DNA of 32,322 nt, from positions 1-32,322 of the forward strand of contig JADFCV010000002.1 of assembly GCA_017161655.1 (NCBI GenBank). Reading direction: 5' to 3'. A program made the position numbers and the translations under genes. Below, piece by piece: positions 1-9,072 of the stretch (position 1 is its first letter; every line of letters begins with the position of its first letter). This DNA is from Candidatus Sumerlaeota bacterium. Lineage in GTDB: Bacteria; Sumerlaeota; Sumerlaeia; Sumerlaeales; Sumerlaeaceae. The notes beneath the pieces are model-generated. The model was not told the origin of the DNA, searched no databases, and worked only from the letters and a program-made list of their open reading frames with translations.

Positions 1-117
1 CGCGGCCCTCCACGTTCTGGCTGCTCTCGGACGCTAAAGCTGATAGAATCTCCGAAAAGCGCGAGGGCTGCTCTCCCTTTGAAAAAGCAGCGGCAATGAG
101 CTTGGTGGCCTATCTGC

Positions 118-1425
118 CTACTCGAGCGTCTCATAAATGAGCGGTGGAAGAGACGGTGGCTCGTCAGCAATTTCGATAGCGGCTTCTAGCCGTCTCACAC
201 ACTCGTCAAGTCCTCGGCTCTTGCGGTGGAGGATTCGCACTATGGGTTCCCCCTGTGTCACGGGATTCCCGAGTTTTGCAAGCATCTCCAGTCCAACTCC
301 ATGGTCGATTGCATCGGTCGTTTTAGCTCGTCCTGCGCCAAGCACAGCAGCTGCATTGCCAATTTCGCGGCAATTCATGTTTGCAACAAATCCAGACCGT
401 GGGGCCACAAAGTAGGTTTCGTCTGCAGCAAGCTGAAGCAAGGCCGGGTTATCGGTCACGCGTGGATCACCACCCTGGGCCTCGATAAGTTGCGCAAACT
501 TCTCGAGGGCTTTGCCGCTGTCGAGCACCTCTTTGCACCGCTCGTAAGCCTGCTGCCTATCCTTCTCAACTTGCGCGAGAAGTAGCATCTCTGCTGTAAG
601 CCGCAGGGTTAGTTCGCGCACGTCAGGGGGCCCACCACCTTTTAGGCAAGCAATGGATTCAATAACTTCTAGTGCGTTGCCAATTTTCCTCCCCAGGGGT
701 TGATTCATATCTGTGATGAGGGCATGAACGGGGCGGTCCAGCACGCGCCCGACACCGATGAGCCCTTTCGCGAGCGCTCTCGATTTCTCCAGCGTCTGCA
801 TAAAGGCCCCCGTCCCCGTTTTCACATCCATGACGAGTGCTCGCGCCCCCGACGCCACTTTTTTCGACATGATCGACGCGCAGATAAGCGGGATAGATTC
901 CACTGTTCCCGTCACATCGCGCAGTGCGTAAAGTCGCTTATCTGCTGGCACAAACTTATCGGTTTGTCCGGCCATGACCACACCGATCTTCTCCAGCTGG
1001 CGCATGAACTGGTCGCGCGTGAGGGCAACGTTGAAGCCGGGAATCGATTCGAGTTTGTCGAGGGTGCCACCTGTGTGACCGAGCCCACGCCCGCTCACCA
1101 TGGGCACAGCAACGCCGCAAGCAGCTGCTAGTGGTGCGAGGGGCAGCGAAATCTTGTCACCCACGCCACCAGTGCTATGCTTGTCCACCGGAAAACCAAT
1201 CGCCAGCGAGCTTAGGTCAAAAGTTTCTCCCGACCATATCATTTGCCGGGTTAGCTCAGCTGTCTCGTCGAAAGTCATTCCCTGAAAATAGATAGCCATG
1301 AGCAAGGCCGAGGTCTGATAGTCTGGAATGTCGTCGCGTAAGTAATGCTCGATAAAGAACGCGATTTCTTCTTTGCTGAGTTCCCCACCGTCGCGCTTCT
1401 TGATAATGATATCCACAGCTCGCAT
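118..1425 (-). CDS. pdp: Pyrimidine-nucleoside (thymidine) phosphorylase
   Basis: This 435-residue protein cleaves thymidine, uridine or deoxyuridine with phosphate to give the free base and (deoxy)ribose-1-phosphate, in cytosolic nucleoside salvage. It is full length for the family. The N-terminus MRAVDIIIKKRDGGELS matches the alpha domain, and KHSTGGVGDK followed by SGRGLGHTGGTLDKLE is the phosphate- and nucleoside-binding signature. ALRDVTGTVESIPLI and SKKVASGA lie in the active-site cleft. The C-terminal third is the usual beta-sandwich domain. The overall pattern is closer to the broad-specificity Firmicutes-type Pdp than to E. coli DeoA, but substrate preference cannot be read from sequence. 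Only a weak ribosome site (AGGGAA) precedes the ATG. No deoxyribose-phosphate aldolase or phosphopentomutase gene is in view. Confidence 0.95.
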   Translation of the reverse strand: MRAVDIIIKKRDGGELSKEEIAFFIEHYLRDDIPDYQTSALLMAIYFQGMTFDETAELTRQMIWSGETFDLSSLAIGFPVDKHSTGGVGDKISLPLAPLAAACGVAVPMVSGRGLGHTGGTLDKLESIPGFNVALTRDQFMRQLEKIGVVMAGQTDKFVPADKRLYALRDVTGTVESIPLICASIMSKKVASGARALVMDVKTGTGAFMQTLEKSRALAKGLIGVGRVLDRPVHALITDMNQPLGRKIGNALEVIESIACLKGGGPPDVRELTLRLTAEMLLLAQVEKDRQQAYERCKEVLDSGKALEKFAQLIEAQGGDPRVTDNPALLQLAADETYFVAPRSGFVANMNCREIGNAAAVLGAGRAKTTDAIDHGVGLEMLAKLGNPVTQGEPIVRILHRKSRGLDECVRRLEAAIEIADEPPSLPPLIYETLE

Positions 1426-1513
1426 GGCTTAGAGTTCCCTTGTCGATAAGTTGAAATTGCGATTCTGTGAGAACATCCCTAGGCTGGCAAGCGCGAAACG
1501 CGCCACAAAAAAC

Positions 1514-1903
1514 TCAGGGGAAAAGAAGCGCTGCCACGGCATCTTCGGAAGGAGATGATGGAACGATGAGCTCGGCTCTCCCTGTCGCAAGCTGCTCGCG
1601 GAATTTCAATACGTCTTCATCCTCTTCCTGAACCGCCTGCTCGAAAAAACCGAGAGAACAGACGGTGACGTGATAGAGACCAGGAAGCCAAAGGAAGCCC
1701 ATCCCGGGAAAGCGGAATGTGGCAATCTCGCTCGCGTCTGGGGCGCGAAAGCTGTCAAAGACTTCAAACAAGAAAAGGTCACTTGCCTCGTCCACAATAT
1801 CGTACCACAACGCAAGCCGCAAGAGTCCGTAGTCCTGCTTCACAAGCTGATGCTGGACCAGGTTAACCAGGTTTTTTCGCGCGGTTGCTCTATCGAGTGG
1901 CAT
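1514..1903 (-). CDS. Conserved-looking small protein of unknown function
   Basis: This is a 129-residue soluble protein that I do not recognise. An in-frame GTG lies 18 bp upstream, but the purine-rich GAGAAGGAAAGGG falls just before the ATG encoding MPLDRATARKNLV, so the ATG at 1903 is the better start. The N-terminal 25 residues are basic and helical. The middle is rich in aromatic and hydrophobic residues (LRLALWYDIVDEASDLFLFE, then FPGMGFLWLPGLYHVTVCS) with no transmembrane length or signal peptide. An acidic stretch (EEDEDV) follows, and the end is hydrophobic. The gene lies between pdp and a membrane glycosyltransferase on the same strand, with 88 bp to pdp and about 40 bp from the glycosyltransferase, so co-transcription with the latter is likely. 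Codon use looks ordinary, which supports it being a real gene. Confidence 0.7.
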   Translation of the reverse strand: MPLDRATARKNLVNLVQHQLVKQDYGLLRLALWYDIVDEASDLFLFEVFDSFRAPDASEIATFRFPGMGFLWLPGLYHVTVCSLGFFEQAVQEEDEDVLKFREQLATGRAELIVPSSPSEDAVAALLFP

Positions 1904-1942
1904 CGACCCTTTCCTTCTCACTTCATACTACAAGCGTCGGGA

Positions 1943-3673
1943 TCATTCGCGCAGAGCCGGCGGGATTTGTAATGCCAGACTTCGCCAATCAAGTCGCTTG
2001 GGTGCGACGGAGCTTACCACCACAGTTGTCGGGCTGTCGCCTGCTTCGAGCCAATGTTCACCCGCCACCAGGTAGTCGCCAGCATCTACGGGGTTTCCAT
2101 CGATTTTGACACTGTTGCTAGCTCCCTCCCGTGCAATCCAGTACCAGCTCGAGATCGCTATGGTAAACGTTGTTCCGTCAGCAATGTTGCGTAACACCTT
2201 CCCAGCTGCCAGCATCATGCGTTTTGGTCCTGCTTGGGTTCCCGCCATCGGAAGGTAATTTTCTCGGATAAATTCAAGATCGCGTAGGGGTAAAGTGCGG
2301 ATCCGCGGCTCGACAGCTACATAGCGCACCGATTTGGCCTGAAGTAACGTAGGAATGTCAAACTCAGTCTGTCTTTGAGCGTATCTTTCTTTCAGATAGT
2401 TCACAAGGACGTACGCGTGAAGCGGACTCGGTCGAAAGAGCGGCGGCCCTTCCCCGCGTAGCACCATCTCGTCGGGTGGAACAGCAATCGCCCAGCGATT
2501 TGCACTTGCGATCTGTTGAGGTAAATAACCTTGGACATCCCGGCTCTTGCGGGTGACAAGCAAGGTGTGGACCGTGATTGCAACCAGTAAGAGAGTCCAC
2601 AACGTGCTTACAAAAACCCCCGACCTTCTCAAGAACCTGCGAATCCGACGAAAGCCTTGGTGAAGGAAACCAACCCCCGCCACAGCTAACATGGGCTGAA
2701 GTGGCAAAAGCGACTGCAGATGGCGTGACGGCAGGAGAAAATAATAATAAATTATCAAAAATATGATGACTGGCCATAATCTGGCATCCCACGAAGTCAG
2801 CGGGCGACGACGAACAGTCGCGAAAAGTCCTTTCCACACGATTAACATCCCCACTCCCATCCAGCCAGGGTATTCTTTTATAGCACCCAGGAGAGGTGAG
2901 ATAGAAACAGAGCGTTTGCGCCCAATTGACTCGACCAAAACTAACTGTTGGAAGGGTTGCCAGAGACCGGCGAAACGCAGCCACACCCACAAGGCGATCA
3001 AAGCCAGACCTGCGCCTAGGGCAAAGCCAAGAGCTCTCCCTAGAAACTGGTGCTTCCTTCTCCACAAGTCTGGAAGCAAAATCAGCGCCCCTGCTACAAT
3101 CACGAAAAGCCCCTTGGGGGTAAACCAGCATGCAAATCCACAAGCTAGGCCTCCCAGCAGACAGGGCCAGCACTTGTTCTTACGCAGGCCGAAAAACAGC
3201 AGCCCGGTTCCCCATACCCACGCTAGATTCAGAAAAATGTCGCCTCTCGCTTCATGGGACTTGCTCAGGTACATCGGGGCAGCTAGCAACAGGGCTGCCG
3301 CAAGACCTCCACTCTGGCTGATGAAGGGATACGCGGTTCGTGCCAACCACACGGTTCCGGCTACCGTAAGAAGTGTGACAGAAAAAGCGCCAAGACGGAA
3401 AAAAATAATGATGTCATGAACGGCGGGAAAGAAGTAAAAGGGCAGGGCAAAAACGTAGTTGGCCGCGGGGCCGTGGTTATCCCAAAAATCGCGATAAGGC
3501 TGCAGTCCGCGGAAGACATTCCAGCCGTTTGATATGAACTGGTACTCGTCGAGATTGATGCTTCCCTGCAGCGCTGCGCGAAGATGAATGATGACGCCGA
3601 CGCCTACAGCGATGAGTACTGCAGGGCGCACAAGAATCTCACCCTGGCATCTTCTTCTCTCACCCCATCGCAT
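1943..3673 (-). CDS. Multi-pass membrane glycosyltransferase, GT39/ArnT (RgtA/B/C/D)-like
   Basis: This 576-residue integral membrane protein probably transfers a sugar from a polyprenyl-phosphate donor to an envelope glycan, lipid or protein on the outer face of the cytoplasmic membrane. The first transmembrane helix (PAVLIAVGVGVIIHL) is followed by a loop with the acidic pair in INLDEYQF, where GT-C enzymes keep their catalytic acidic residue. Roughly ten hydrophobic helices follow to about residue 390. The last 170 residues form a non-membrane domain, predicted to be extracytoplasmic. A GTG at 3628 with AGGGTGAG six bases upstream would give a start directly ahead of the first helix and may be the true start. 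The gene is divergent from the methyltransferase at 3843. Acceptor and donor are unknown. Confidence 0.8.
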   Translation of the reverse strand: MRWGERRRCQGEILVRPAVLIAVGVGVIIHLRAALQGSINLDEYQFISNGWNVFRGLQPYRDFWDNHGPAANYVFALPFYFFPAVHDIIIFFRLGAFSVTLLTVAGTVWLARTAYPFISQSGGLAAALLLAAPMYLSKSHEARGDIFLNLAWVWGTGLLFFGLRKNKCWPCLLGGLACGFACWFTPKGLFVIVAGALILLPDLWRRKHQFLGRALGFALGAGLALIALWVWLRFAGLWQPFQQLVLVESIGRKRSVSISPLLGAIKEYPGWMGVGMLIVWKGLFATVRRRPLTSWDARLWPVIIFLIIYYYFLLPSRHLQSLLPLQPMLAVAGVGFLHQGFRRIRRFLRRSGVFVSTLWTLLLVAITVHTLLVTRKSRDVQGYLPQQIASANRWAIAVPPDEMVLRGEGPPLFRPSPLHAYVLVNYLKERYAQRQTEFDIPTLLQAKSVRYVAVEPRIRTLPLRDLEFIRENYLPMAGTQAGPKRMMLAAGKVLRNIADGTTFTIAISSWYWIAREGASNSVKIDGNPVDAGDYLVAGEHWLEAGDSPTTVVVSSVAPKRLDWRSLALQIPPALRE

Positions 3674-3842
3674 ACGAACTTGTTTATTACCTCGTGGAAT
3701 GCTTCTCCAGGCAGCCGCTTACTGCGGTGCGGAAAGCGTGACCCCAGTTTTGATGTTGAGCCGCAAAAGGCAAGTTTTCTGTGGAGTCCCCTTGCAGACT
3801 GTAAAAAGAATATGATACTTTTAACACAAAAGATGTGGAATT

Positions 3843-4850
3843 ATGAACCGGGGTCCCAAGATGACACAAGACCTTACTCCCACCCGCATTTTTGAAGTGG
3901 CACGTGGTTTCATGCCTGCGCGTATCATCCTCACGGCCCATGAGCTAGGCGTGTTCCCCGCACTTCGCGAACAGCCAAAGACAGCCCTTGAGCTTGCAGA
4001 AAAACTCAACTGTCATCCTCGCGGACTCGACCGACTCTTGAGTGCTCTTGTCACACTCGGTCTCCTCACAAAATCTGACTCCACCTATGCTCTCACCGAT
4101 CTAGCACGCCGTGCCATGTTGCCGGAAAGCGCTGAATATCTCGCCGGCCTCGATCATGCCTGCCAAATGTGGGAGACATGGAGCACCCTCACGGAAGCAG
4201 TGCGGCAGGGGGGAAAGGTGGTCGGGCCCCCCATGGCTCAGCGAGATCGAAAGTACTTCGAAAAGTTCATCAGTGCCATGCACGCTAATGCTGCTCCAAA
4301 GGCGCAAGAGACAGTTGCTCTGCTGGGCCTTTCTGGCCTTCGTAGAATTGTCGACGCTGGTGGCGGTTCTGGGGCTTATGCCAGCGCGTTTGCTGAGCAG
4401 CATCCGGAAGCAGAGGTGATTCTCTTTGACTTGCCTCAGGTGGTTGAAATCGCGCCGCAGTTCCTTAAGAAATATCCAGGTGGACATCGTGTGAAACTTG
4501 TTGCTGGCGATATGCTCCGCGACGAATTCCCAGCGCCTGCAGACCTGGTGTGGCTTTCTGCCATCATTCACATGTTTTCTCCCGACGAGAATCGCGAGCT
4601 GTTCGCCAGAGCGGCACGAGCATTAGCTTCCGGTGGTTATCTCGCAGTCCAGGATTTTGTTATGGACGAATCCAGACTTAACCCGCCCGCCGGAGCCATC
4701 TTCGCACTCAATATGCTGGTGGCTCGCGACTATGGCGATACCTACACGGAAAGCGAGATTCGTTCATGGTTGACCGAAGCTGGCTTCAGCGAGATTCGCC
4801 GTCTGGACACGCCCTACGCAACGGCCATTGTCATCGGCCGCAAAAGGTGA
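3843..4850 (+). CDS. SAM-dependent O-methyltransferase (Methyltransf_2 type)
   Basis: This 335-residue cytosolic enzyme is predicted to methylate a hydroxyl of a small, probably aromatic or polyene, substrate using S-adenosylmethionine. Residues 10-95 form the winged-helix dimerisation domain typical of the acetylserotonin/hydroxyneurosporene methyltransferase group (MPARIILTAHELGVF, then CHPRGLDRLLSALVTLGLL). The glycine-rich SAM site VDAGGGSGAYASAF lies at about 170-183, followed by the acidic ribose contact in ILFDLP. LSAIIHMFSPDEN and the GGYLAVQDF strand complete the Rossmann fold. A second ATG at 3861, with GGGG nearby, is an alternative start. A TATGAT hexamer at 3811-3816 could be a -10 element, but no matching -35 is convincing. 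The gene ends tail-to-tail with ubiX, 17 bp away. The substrate cannot be assigned. Confidence 0.88.
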   Translation: MNRGPKMTQDLTPTRIFEVARGFMPARIILTAHELGVFPALREQPKTALELAEKLNCHPRGLDRLLSALVTLGLLTKSDSTYALTDLARRAMLPESAEYLAGLDHACQMWETWSTLTEAVRQGGKVVGPPMAQRDRKYFEKFISAMHANAAPKAQETVALLGLSGLRRIVDAGGGSGAYASAFAEQHPEAEVILFDLPQVVEIAPQFLKKYPGGHRVKLVAGDMLRDEFPAPADLVWLSAIIHMFSPDENRELFARAARALASGGYLAVQDFVMDESRLNPPAGAIFALNMLVARDYGDTYTESEIRSWLTEAGFSEIRRLDTPYATAIVIGRKR

Positions 4851-4867
4851 GCGCCCGTATGCAAGGC

Positions 4868-5485
4868 TTACTTCTCTTTGTCTGAGTCTTTCCAGCGATA
4901 CGGGATACTGTGCTCGAGTTGCAGTACATCAAGAATCTTCAGAACAATGTGGCGAACCAAATCGTCGATCGTTTTCGGCCGGTGGTAGAAGCCGGGAGCA
5001 GCAGGCAGCACCACAGCGCCAGCCTCTGTCACGCTCACCATAGCTCGTAAATGGATGAGATTGAGAGGCGTTTCGCGCGGAACGAGCACCAATCGCCGCC
5101 TTTCCTTCAAGCAAGCATCTGCTGCGCGTGTGATAAGAGAGCTGCCCGTTCCAGCAGCAAGTGTCGCGAGCGTCTTCATCGAACAAGGGCAGATCACCAT
5201 GCCCCGGCTGCGGAAAGTTCCGCTCGCTGGACCGGCCGCAAGATCGGCGTCATCGTAGACTACAACGCGTTCAGATGCAGTCTCACGACCTAAAAGACGG
5301 CTCAAATCGAAATGCCTTGCTGGAGGAAACGTAAGTCCGAGCTCCTCACGCATCACTATCTTCGCTGCATTGCTAACGATCAGATGAACTTGCACGTCGA
5401 GTGATAGAAGTTCCTCCAGCAGAGCACGCGCGTAAATCACGCCGCTCGCCCCTGTGATTCCCATAATAATCCGCTGTGATGTCAT
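4868..5485 (-). CDS. ubiX: Flavin prenyltransferase UbiX
   Basis: This 205-residue cytosolic enzyme joins dimethylallyl phosphate to FMN, making the prenylated flavin used by UbiD-family decarboxylases. MGITGASGVIYARALLEEL at the N-terminus is the flavin-binding signature of the family. ICPCSMKTLATLAAGTGSSL, RRRLVLVPRETPLNLIHL and PAAPGFYHRPKTIDDLV are the remaining conserved blocks that line the active site. Length is normal. The gene lies 34 bp downstream of the GH84 glycosidase on the same strand, so the two are probably co-transcribed, although no functional link is obvious. No ubiD partner is in the window, so the downstream decarboxylase (quinone or aromatic-acid metabolism) cannot be named. 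Confidence 0.95.
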   Translation of the reverse strand: MTSQRIIMGITGASGVIYARALLEELLSLDVQVHLIVSNAAKIVMREELGLTFPPARHFDLSRLLGRETASERVVVYDDADLAAGPASGTFRSRGMVICPCSMKTLATLAAGTGSSLITRAADACLKERRRLVLVPRETPLNLIHLRAMVSVTEAGAVVLPAAPGFYHRPKTIDDLVRHIVLKILDVLQLEHSIPYRWKDSDKEK

Positions 5486-5519
5486 GGTATCTCCACGATG
5501 ATTACGCTATGCTCGCAAT

Positions 5520-7394
5520 TCACTTGCCTTTCGTTTCAACAAATACGTCGCGGATGACGACTTGAGTATCCAGGTCCTTCACTGCAAGCAAGCGCAGGAA
5601 CCGAAAAGGCCGAGTTGTATCCACCGACTTCCGTTGGCCATCAACGCTCCCAATTTTTTCCCAGTGAGCACAGTCCAACGAAATTTCCACATCGAGTTCA
5701 GGATAGAAAATCGTCCGCCATTTCTCCACCCCGTCTGTGCGGACAGAAATCGTTGTTTTCTTATCGAACGGGATTCGGTAATCAATGGCCAGGTATTGAC
5801 CAGCCTTCCACTGATTGCGTGATTTGTAAAACGTACGCTCGTTGCCATCAACTGCATATTCCCCAAAATGCCCACCCGCTGCCGGCGGCGCTGCTATGAT
5901 ATTCGGCAAGGTAGGCGATGTTTCCCGTGTCCACTTTGAAAAGAATGTCTGTTGAATTTGGGCAAAGATTTCATCTGCCACGTTGCCAGGGAAAACAGTC
6001 AGGTCATCACGAAGTAATTGGTTCCACTCGGAGCTCCCCATTGCCGGCGCAGTCACTGGCGAATCAAGTGCGGCCAGTGCTTGCGCCAGCGTTGCCCTCA
6101 GCTGTGCAGCTTCACTCGCCGTTGTGCCGATCTCGTCGATCCGCACGGCAGCCTGTAAATTCCGCACGTGAATTCTCAGGCGCTTAAGGCTCGGGCGTAG
6201 CTCCTCGAATAGCCGGCGGTTGGTGAGAGTCCGATCTAGATTGTTTTCAAGGTCGAGTAACTGCTGGAGGTACTCGCGTAAGCTTCCCAATGATGCGGGC
6301 GAGGGGCTTTCGAAGTAATCAGCCATAAGAGTGCAAAGCACACGCCCTTCGTCACCACTCAAAAATGAACCGCTCATGAAATCTGCTAAACGCAGCAAAT
6401 ACGGATAGGCTCGTGGCCCCCCAACGCGCCTCAATGCCTGCCGCCAACTCGTTTCGGGATTATAGGTTTCGGGCGACTGGAAAAAATCCATGATAGTGAG
6501 AAGCGGAATCTTCGACAACTCAGCTTCGTTCATGGGATTTGACCAATAGCCCGAAAGGTTTAGCCCAAGTAGTGGGGTGCGGTGGCGTAGTGGACCGAGG
6601 TAAATGTGCCCACTGTCGTAATCGTTCACGGGGTAGTTGTCCCACAGAAATGGTTTTCGCCGGGTCACTTCACGAATCCGTAGCAAATCTGCCGGATCGA
6701 CTCGTGGCGAGCAGACCCCGACGCCTGTCCACACGATAGAAATTTCCGGATGAAGCTTCGTGGAAAGCTCGGTGAGATAAGGCGTCGGATCGGACAGATA
6801 ATACTCCGTGGGACAAACGATGAGTGAGCTACTGGGCGTTTGTTGGCGCAATTGCTGGAATAACTTGTTAGCCAGAGTGGCGTGGGCTTCGGCGAAGCTC
6901 TTAAATGTTTTCGCATCGGATTCGTGGGTAAACGTACTTTTCACGTCGTCGAAAAACAGAGCAAAGCTTCTCACACCAAGCTTGGCTAAGGGTTCGACCT
7001 TTCCCATCAAAAGCTCGAATTCTTTTGGGCTGGAGTACTCAATGTCGAGCCCCGGGCTAATGGCGAAACAGAAAATGACATTGGCCTTCTGGCAGGCACG
7101 CACCAACTCATGAAGTTTTGCTGCTTCGTCAGCCGGATAAGGTTCACGCCACTTCTTCCGATGGTAGGGATCATCTTTAGGCGCATAACAATAGTGATTT
7201 AGCCCAATCTCCCCCATGAACCGAATCATCTCAAGACGCTCTTCGTGCGTCCACGGGCGACCGTAAAATCCTTCCACTATGCCAACTGGCAGCGGAAGCG
7301 TGCGACTGTTTTTCTTTTGTTTCGCAGCCATGCCATTGATCGAAATGAGTGTTAGCCCCAATGCAAGCATCCAGACGAACCAGCGTTTTGCCAT
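5520..7394 (-). CDS. Exported GH84 beta-N-acetylglucosaminidase (hyaluronidase/O-GlcNAcase family)
   Basis: The protein is predicted to hydrolyse terminal beta-linked N-acetylglucosamine from glycans outside the cytoplasm. The start at 7394 was chosen because it opens directly with a signal peptide (KRWFVWMLALGLTLISINGMA). The open frame continues 93 codons upstream without signal-like character. Residues 37-150 carry the GH84 hallmarks: GIVEGFYGRPWTHEER near 38-53, YAPKDDPYHRKKWREPYP near 70-87, and FALFFDD ending at 149-150. That Asp pair corresponds to the substrate-assisted catalytic residues of the family. A helical region follows at about 400-490. The last 130 residues (about 496-624) look like a discoidin/F5-8-type C (CBM32-like) carbohydrate-binding domain. 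Length is 624 residues. The natural substrate (chitin fragments, peptidoglycan, glycosaminoglycan or glycoprotein) is not determined by sequence. Confidence 0.9.
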   Translation of the reverse strand: MAKRWFVWMLALGLTLISINGMAAKQKKNSRTLPLPVGIVEGFYGRPWTHEERLEMIRFMGEIGLNHYCYAPKDDPYHRKKWREPYPADEAAKLHELVRACQKANVIFCFAISPGLDIEYSSPKEFELLMGKVEPLAKLGVRSFALFFDDVKSTFTHESDAKTFKSFAEAHATLANKLFQQLRQQTPSSSLIVCPTEYYLSDPTPYLTELSTKLHPEISIVWTGVGVCSPRVDPADLLRIREVTRRKPFLWDNYPVNDYDSGHIYLGPLRHRTPLLGLNLSGYWSNPMNEAELSKIPLLTIMDFFQSPETYNPETSWRQALRRVGGPRAYPYLLRLADFMSGSFLSGDEGRVLCTLMADYFESPSPASLGSLREYLQQLLDLENNLDRTLTNRRLFEELRPSLKRLRIHVRNLQAAVRIDEIGTTASEAAQLRATLAQALAALDSPVTAPAMGSSEWNQLLRDDLTVFPGNVADEIFAQIQQTFFSKWTRETSPTLPNIIAAPPAAGGHFGEYAVDGNERTFYKSRNQWKAGQYLAIDYRIPFDKKTTISVRTDGVEKWRTIFYPELDVEISLDCAHWEKIGSVDGQRKSVDTTRPFRFLRLLAVKDLDTQVVIRDVFVETKGK

Positions 7395-7475
7395 CGCGCG
7401 AACCTCGCTCGTTACGTGTTCTATTCCCCACTTTTTTCCATTGTCTCCGAACCAAAAAGCAAAGCAAATGCTTCT

Positions 7476-9020
7476 ATGAGCCAGCAATGCATGGGGAAAG
7501 TGTATCTTGTTGGCGCCGGTCCTGGCGACATCGGGCTCGTGACAAAGCGCGCTCTCAATTGTTTGGAAAACGCTCACGTGATCGTTTATGATCACCTTGC
7601 AAACCCTGCTCTCCTCAGCTTCTGCGCAGCCCAAGCAGAGCTCATTTACGTTGGCAAGCAAGCCGGAAGTCATACTCTTAGCCAGGGCGAGATTGAGAAG
7701 CTACTCATCGAGCGTGCTCGCGAAGGGAAAATCGTTGTACGCCTCAAAGGGGGGGATCCTTTTGTTTTTGGACGTGGAGGAGAAGAGGCGCTAGCTCTCG
7801 CGCAAGAAGGAATCCCCTTTGAGATCATCCCGGGGGTAAGCTCAGCAATCGCTGTGCCGGCCTATGCAGGGATTCCTGTCACACATCGCGGCATTGCGGC
7901 CAGTTTCCATGTATTCACAGCTCATGAAGCCCCAGAAAAAGAGCAAAGCGATCTTGACTGGAAAACCATTGCAAAGCTCGAGGGCACTCTCGTGTTTCTC
8001 ATGGGAGTGCGGACGCTGGAACGCATTGTCCACGAACTTCTGCGCCATGGAAAATCCGATCAAACGCCTGTCGCTGTTGTGCAATGGGGCACAATGCCTG
8101 AGCAGAAAGTTGTTGCTGGTTCACTGGCCGACATCGTCGAGCGAACGAAGGAGGCCAGGCTCGAACCACCAGCCGTCACAGTCATTGGTGAGGTGGTCAG
8201 ACTGCGTTCTCAATTGCGGTGGGTTGAGCACAAGTCACTATTCGGTTTCCGCGTGGCACTCACCCGTCCCAAGGATCAGTGCCAGGAGCTTGCAGAGGTT
8301 CTCCAGCAAGACGCCGCTGACGTGTTAATCACACCAACTATTGCTATTGAGCCTCGGCCGCTTACAGACGAAATCCGCAAAGAGCTTCTCAGGCTGCATG
8401 CTTACGACTGGATCGTTTTCACCAGTGCGAACGGCGTGAGAATCTTCTTCAGTCACCTGGCGCGCCTCAAGCTCGACGCACGAGCTCTTTCGGAATCACG
8501 CGTAGCTGCCATTGGGGAGAAAACTGCCGAGACTTTGGCACACCACGGTATTCGTCCCGATGCAGTGCCCGGCCGATTCGTACAAGAATCATTGGCAGAA
8601 TCGCTTGCAGTTCACGCAAATGATCGCGTTCTTGTGCCGCGCGCAGCTGTGGCGCGTGATGCACTGGAAAAGATTCTCACAGAAAAGGGGGCACACGTCC
8701 AGGTGCTTCCTCTCTATGATACTGTGCCTGACAGCCATGGAATAAGCCAACTGAAAGAAGCTTTGCGCCAGAAACGGATTCACATCGTAACGTTCACAAG
8801 TGCGTCAACTGTGGAAAGTCTAGCTGGGTCCTTAGCAGCAGAGGAACTGGCCGAGTTGTTCTCTGGCGTGACCATAGCGAGCATCGGTCCCCTCACTTCA
8901 TTGGCTCTGCGGAAACTTGGGCTTCAACCTGCTGTCGAGGCAAAAATCCATACCGCGCTACACCTCGCTCGTGCCATCATCGAACATGTGCAGAATCATT
9001 CTCAACAGTTCCACGCGTAG
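7476..9020 (+). CDS. cobA-hemD: Uroporphyrinogen-III C-methyltransferase / uroporphyrinogen-III synthase fusion (CobA-HemD)
   Basis: This bifunctional cytosolic enzyme has two successive tetrapyrrole activities. The HemD half cyclises hydroxymethylbilane to uroporphyrinogen III. The CobA half methylates it twice to precorrin-2, the branch to siroheme and cobalamin. CobA signatures are KVYLVGAGPGD at the N-terminus and VRLKGGDPFVFGRGGEE near residues 88-104, followed by IIPGVSSAIAVPAYAGIPVTHR. HemD begins near residue 255 (FRVALTRPKDQ) and includes YDWIVFTSANGVRIFF and VTFTSASTVESL. Start choice is uncertain: ATGs at 7416, 7476 and 7491 are all in frame and none has a good ribosome site. The latter two place the protein at the usual family boundary. 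The fusion is well known in several phyla. No hemC, hemB or hemL is adjacent. Confidence 0.93.
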   Translation: MSQQCMGKVYLVGAGPGDIGLVTKRALNCLENAHVIVYDHLANPALLSFCAAQAELIYVGKQAGSHTLSQGEIEKLLIERAREGKIVVRLKGGDPFVFGRGGEEALALAQEGIPFEIIPGVSSAIAVPAYAGIPVTHRGIAASFHVFTAHEAPEKEQSDLDWKTIAKLEGTLVFLMGVRTLERIVHELLRHGKSDQTPVAVVQWGTMPEQKVVAGSLADIVERTKEARLEPPAVTVIGEVVRLRSQLRWVEHKSLFGFRVALTRPKDQCQELAEVLQQDAADVLITPTIAIEPRPLTDEIRKELLRLHAYDWIVFTSANGVRIFFSHLARLKLDARALSESRVAAIGEKTAETLAHHGIRPDAVPGRFVQESLAESLAVHANDRVLVPRAAVARDALEKILTEKGAHVQVLPLYDTVPDSHGISQLKEALRQKRIHIVTFTSASTVESLAGSLAAEELAELFSGVTIASIGPLTSLALRKLGLQPAVEAKIHTALHLARAIIEHVQNHSQQFHA

Positions 9021-9072
9021 CTGTGAGAACACGGAACATCTAATAAATATGTGAAATTGCTAACATACGCAA

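Noticed and set aside
1..134. A possible partial gene on the minus strand downstream of pdp
   Set aside because: Two frames stay open to the window edge. One has an ATG at 134 overlapping pdp but an implausible protein. The other looks more protein-like but lacks a normal start codon. The stretch is too short to decide.
2364..3173. A 269-codon frame inside the membrane glycosyltransferase, same strand, different frame
   Set aside because: Its composition is not protein-like (runs of Arg, Ser and Cys, no hydrophobic pattern), while the other frame gives a coherent multi-helix membrane protein.
7395..7673. An N-terminal extension of the GH84 protein starting at 7673
   Set aside because: The extra 93 residues would place the signal peptide internally and would overlap the start of the divergent cobA-hemD gene. 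The ATG at 7394 begins directly at a signal peptide.
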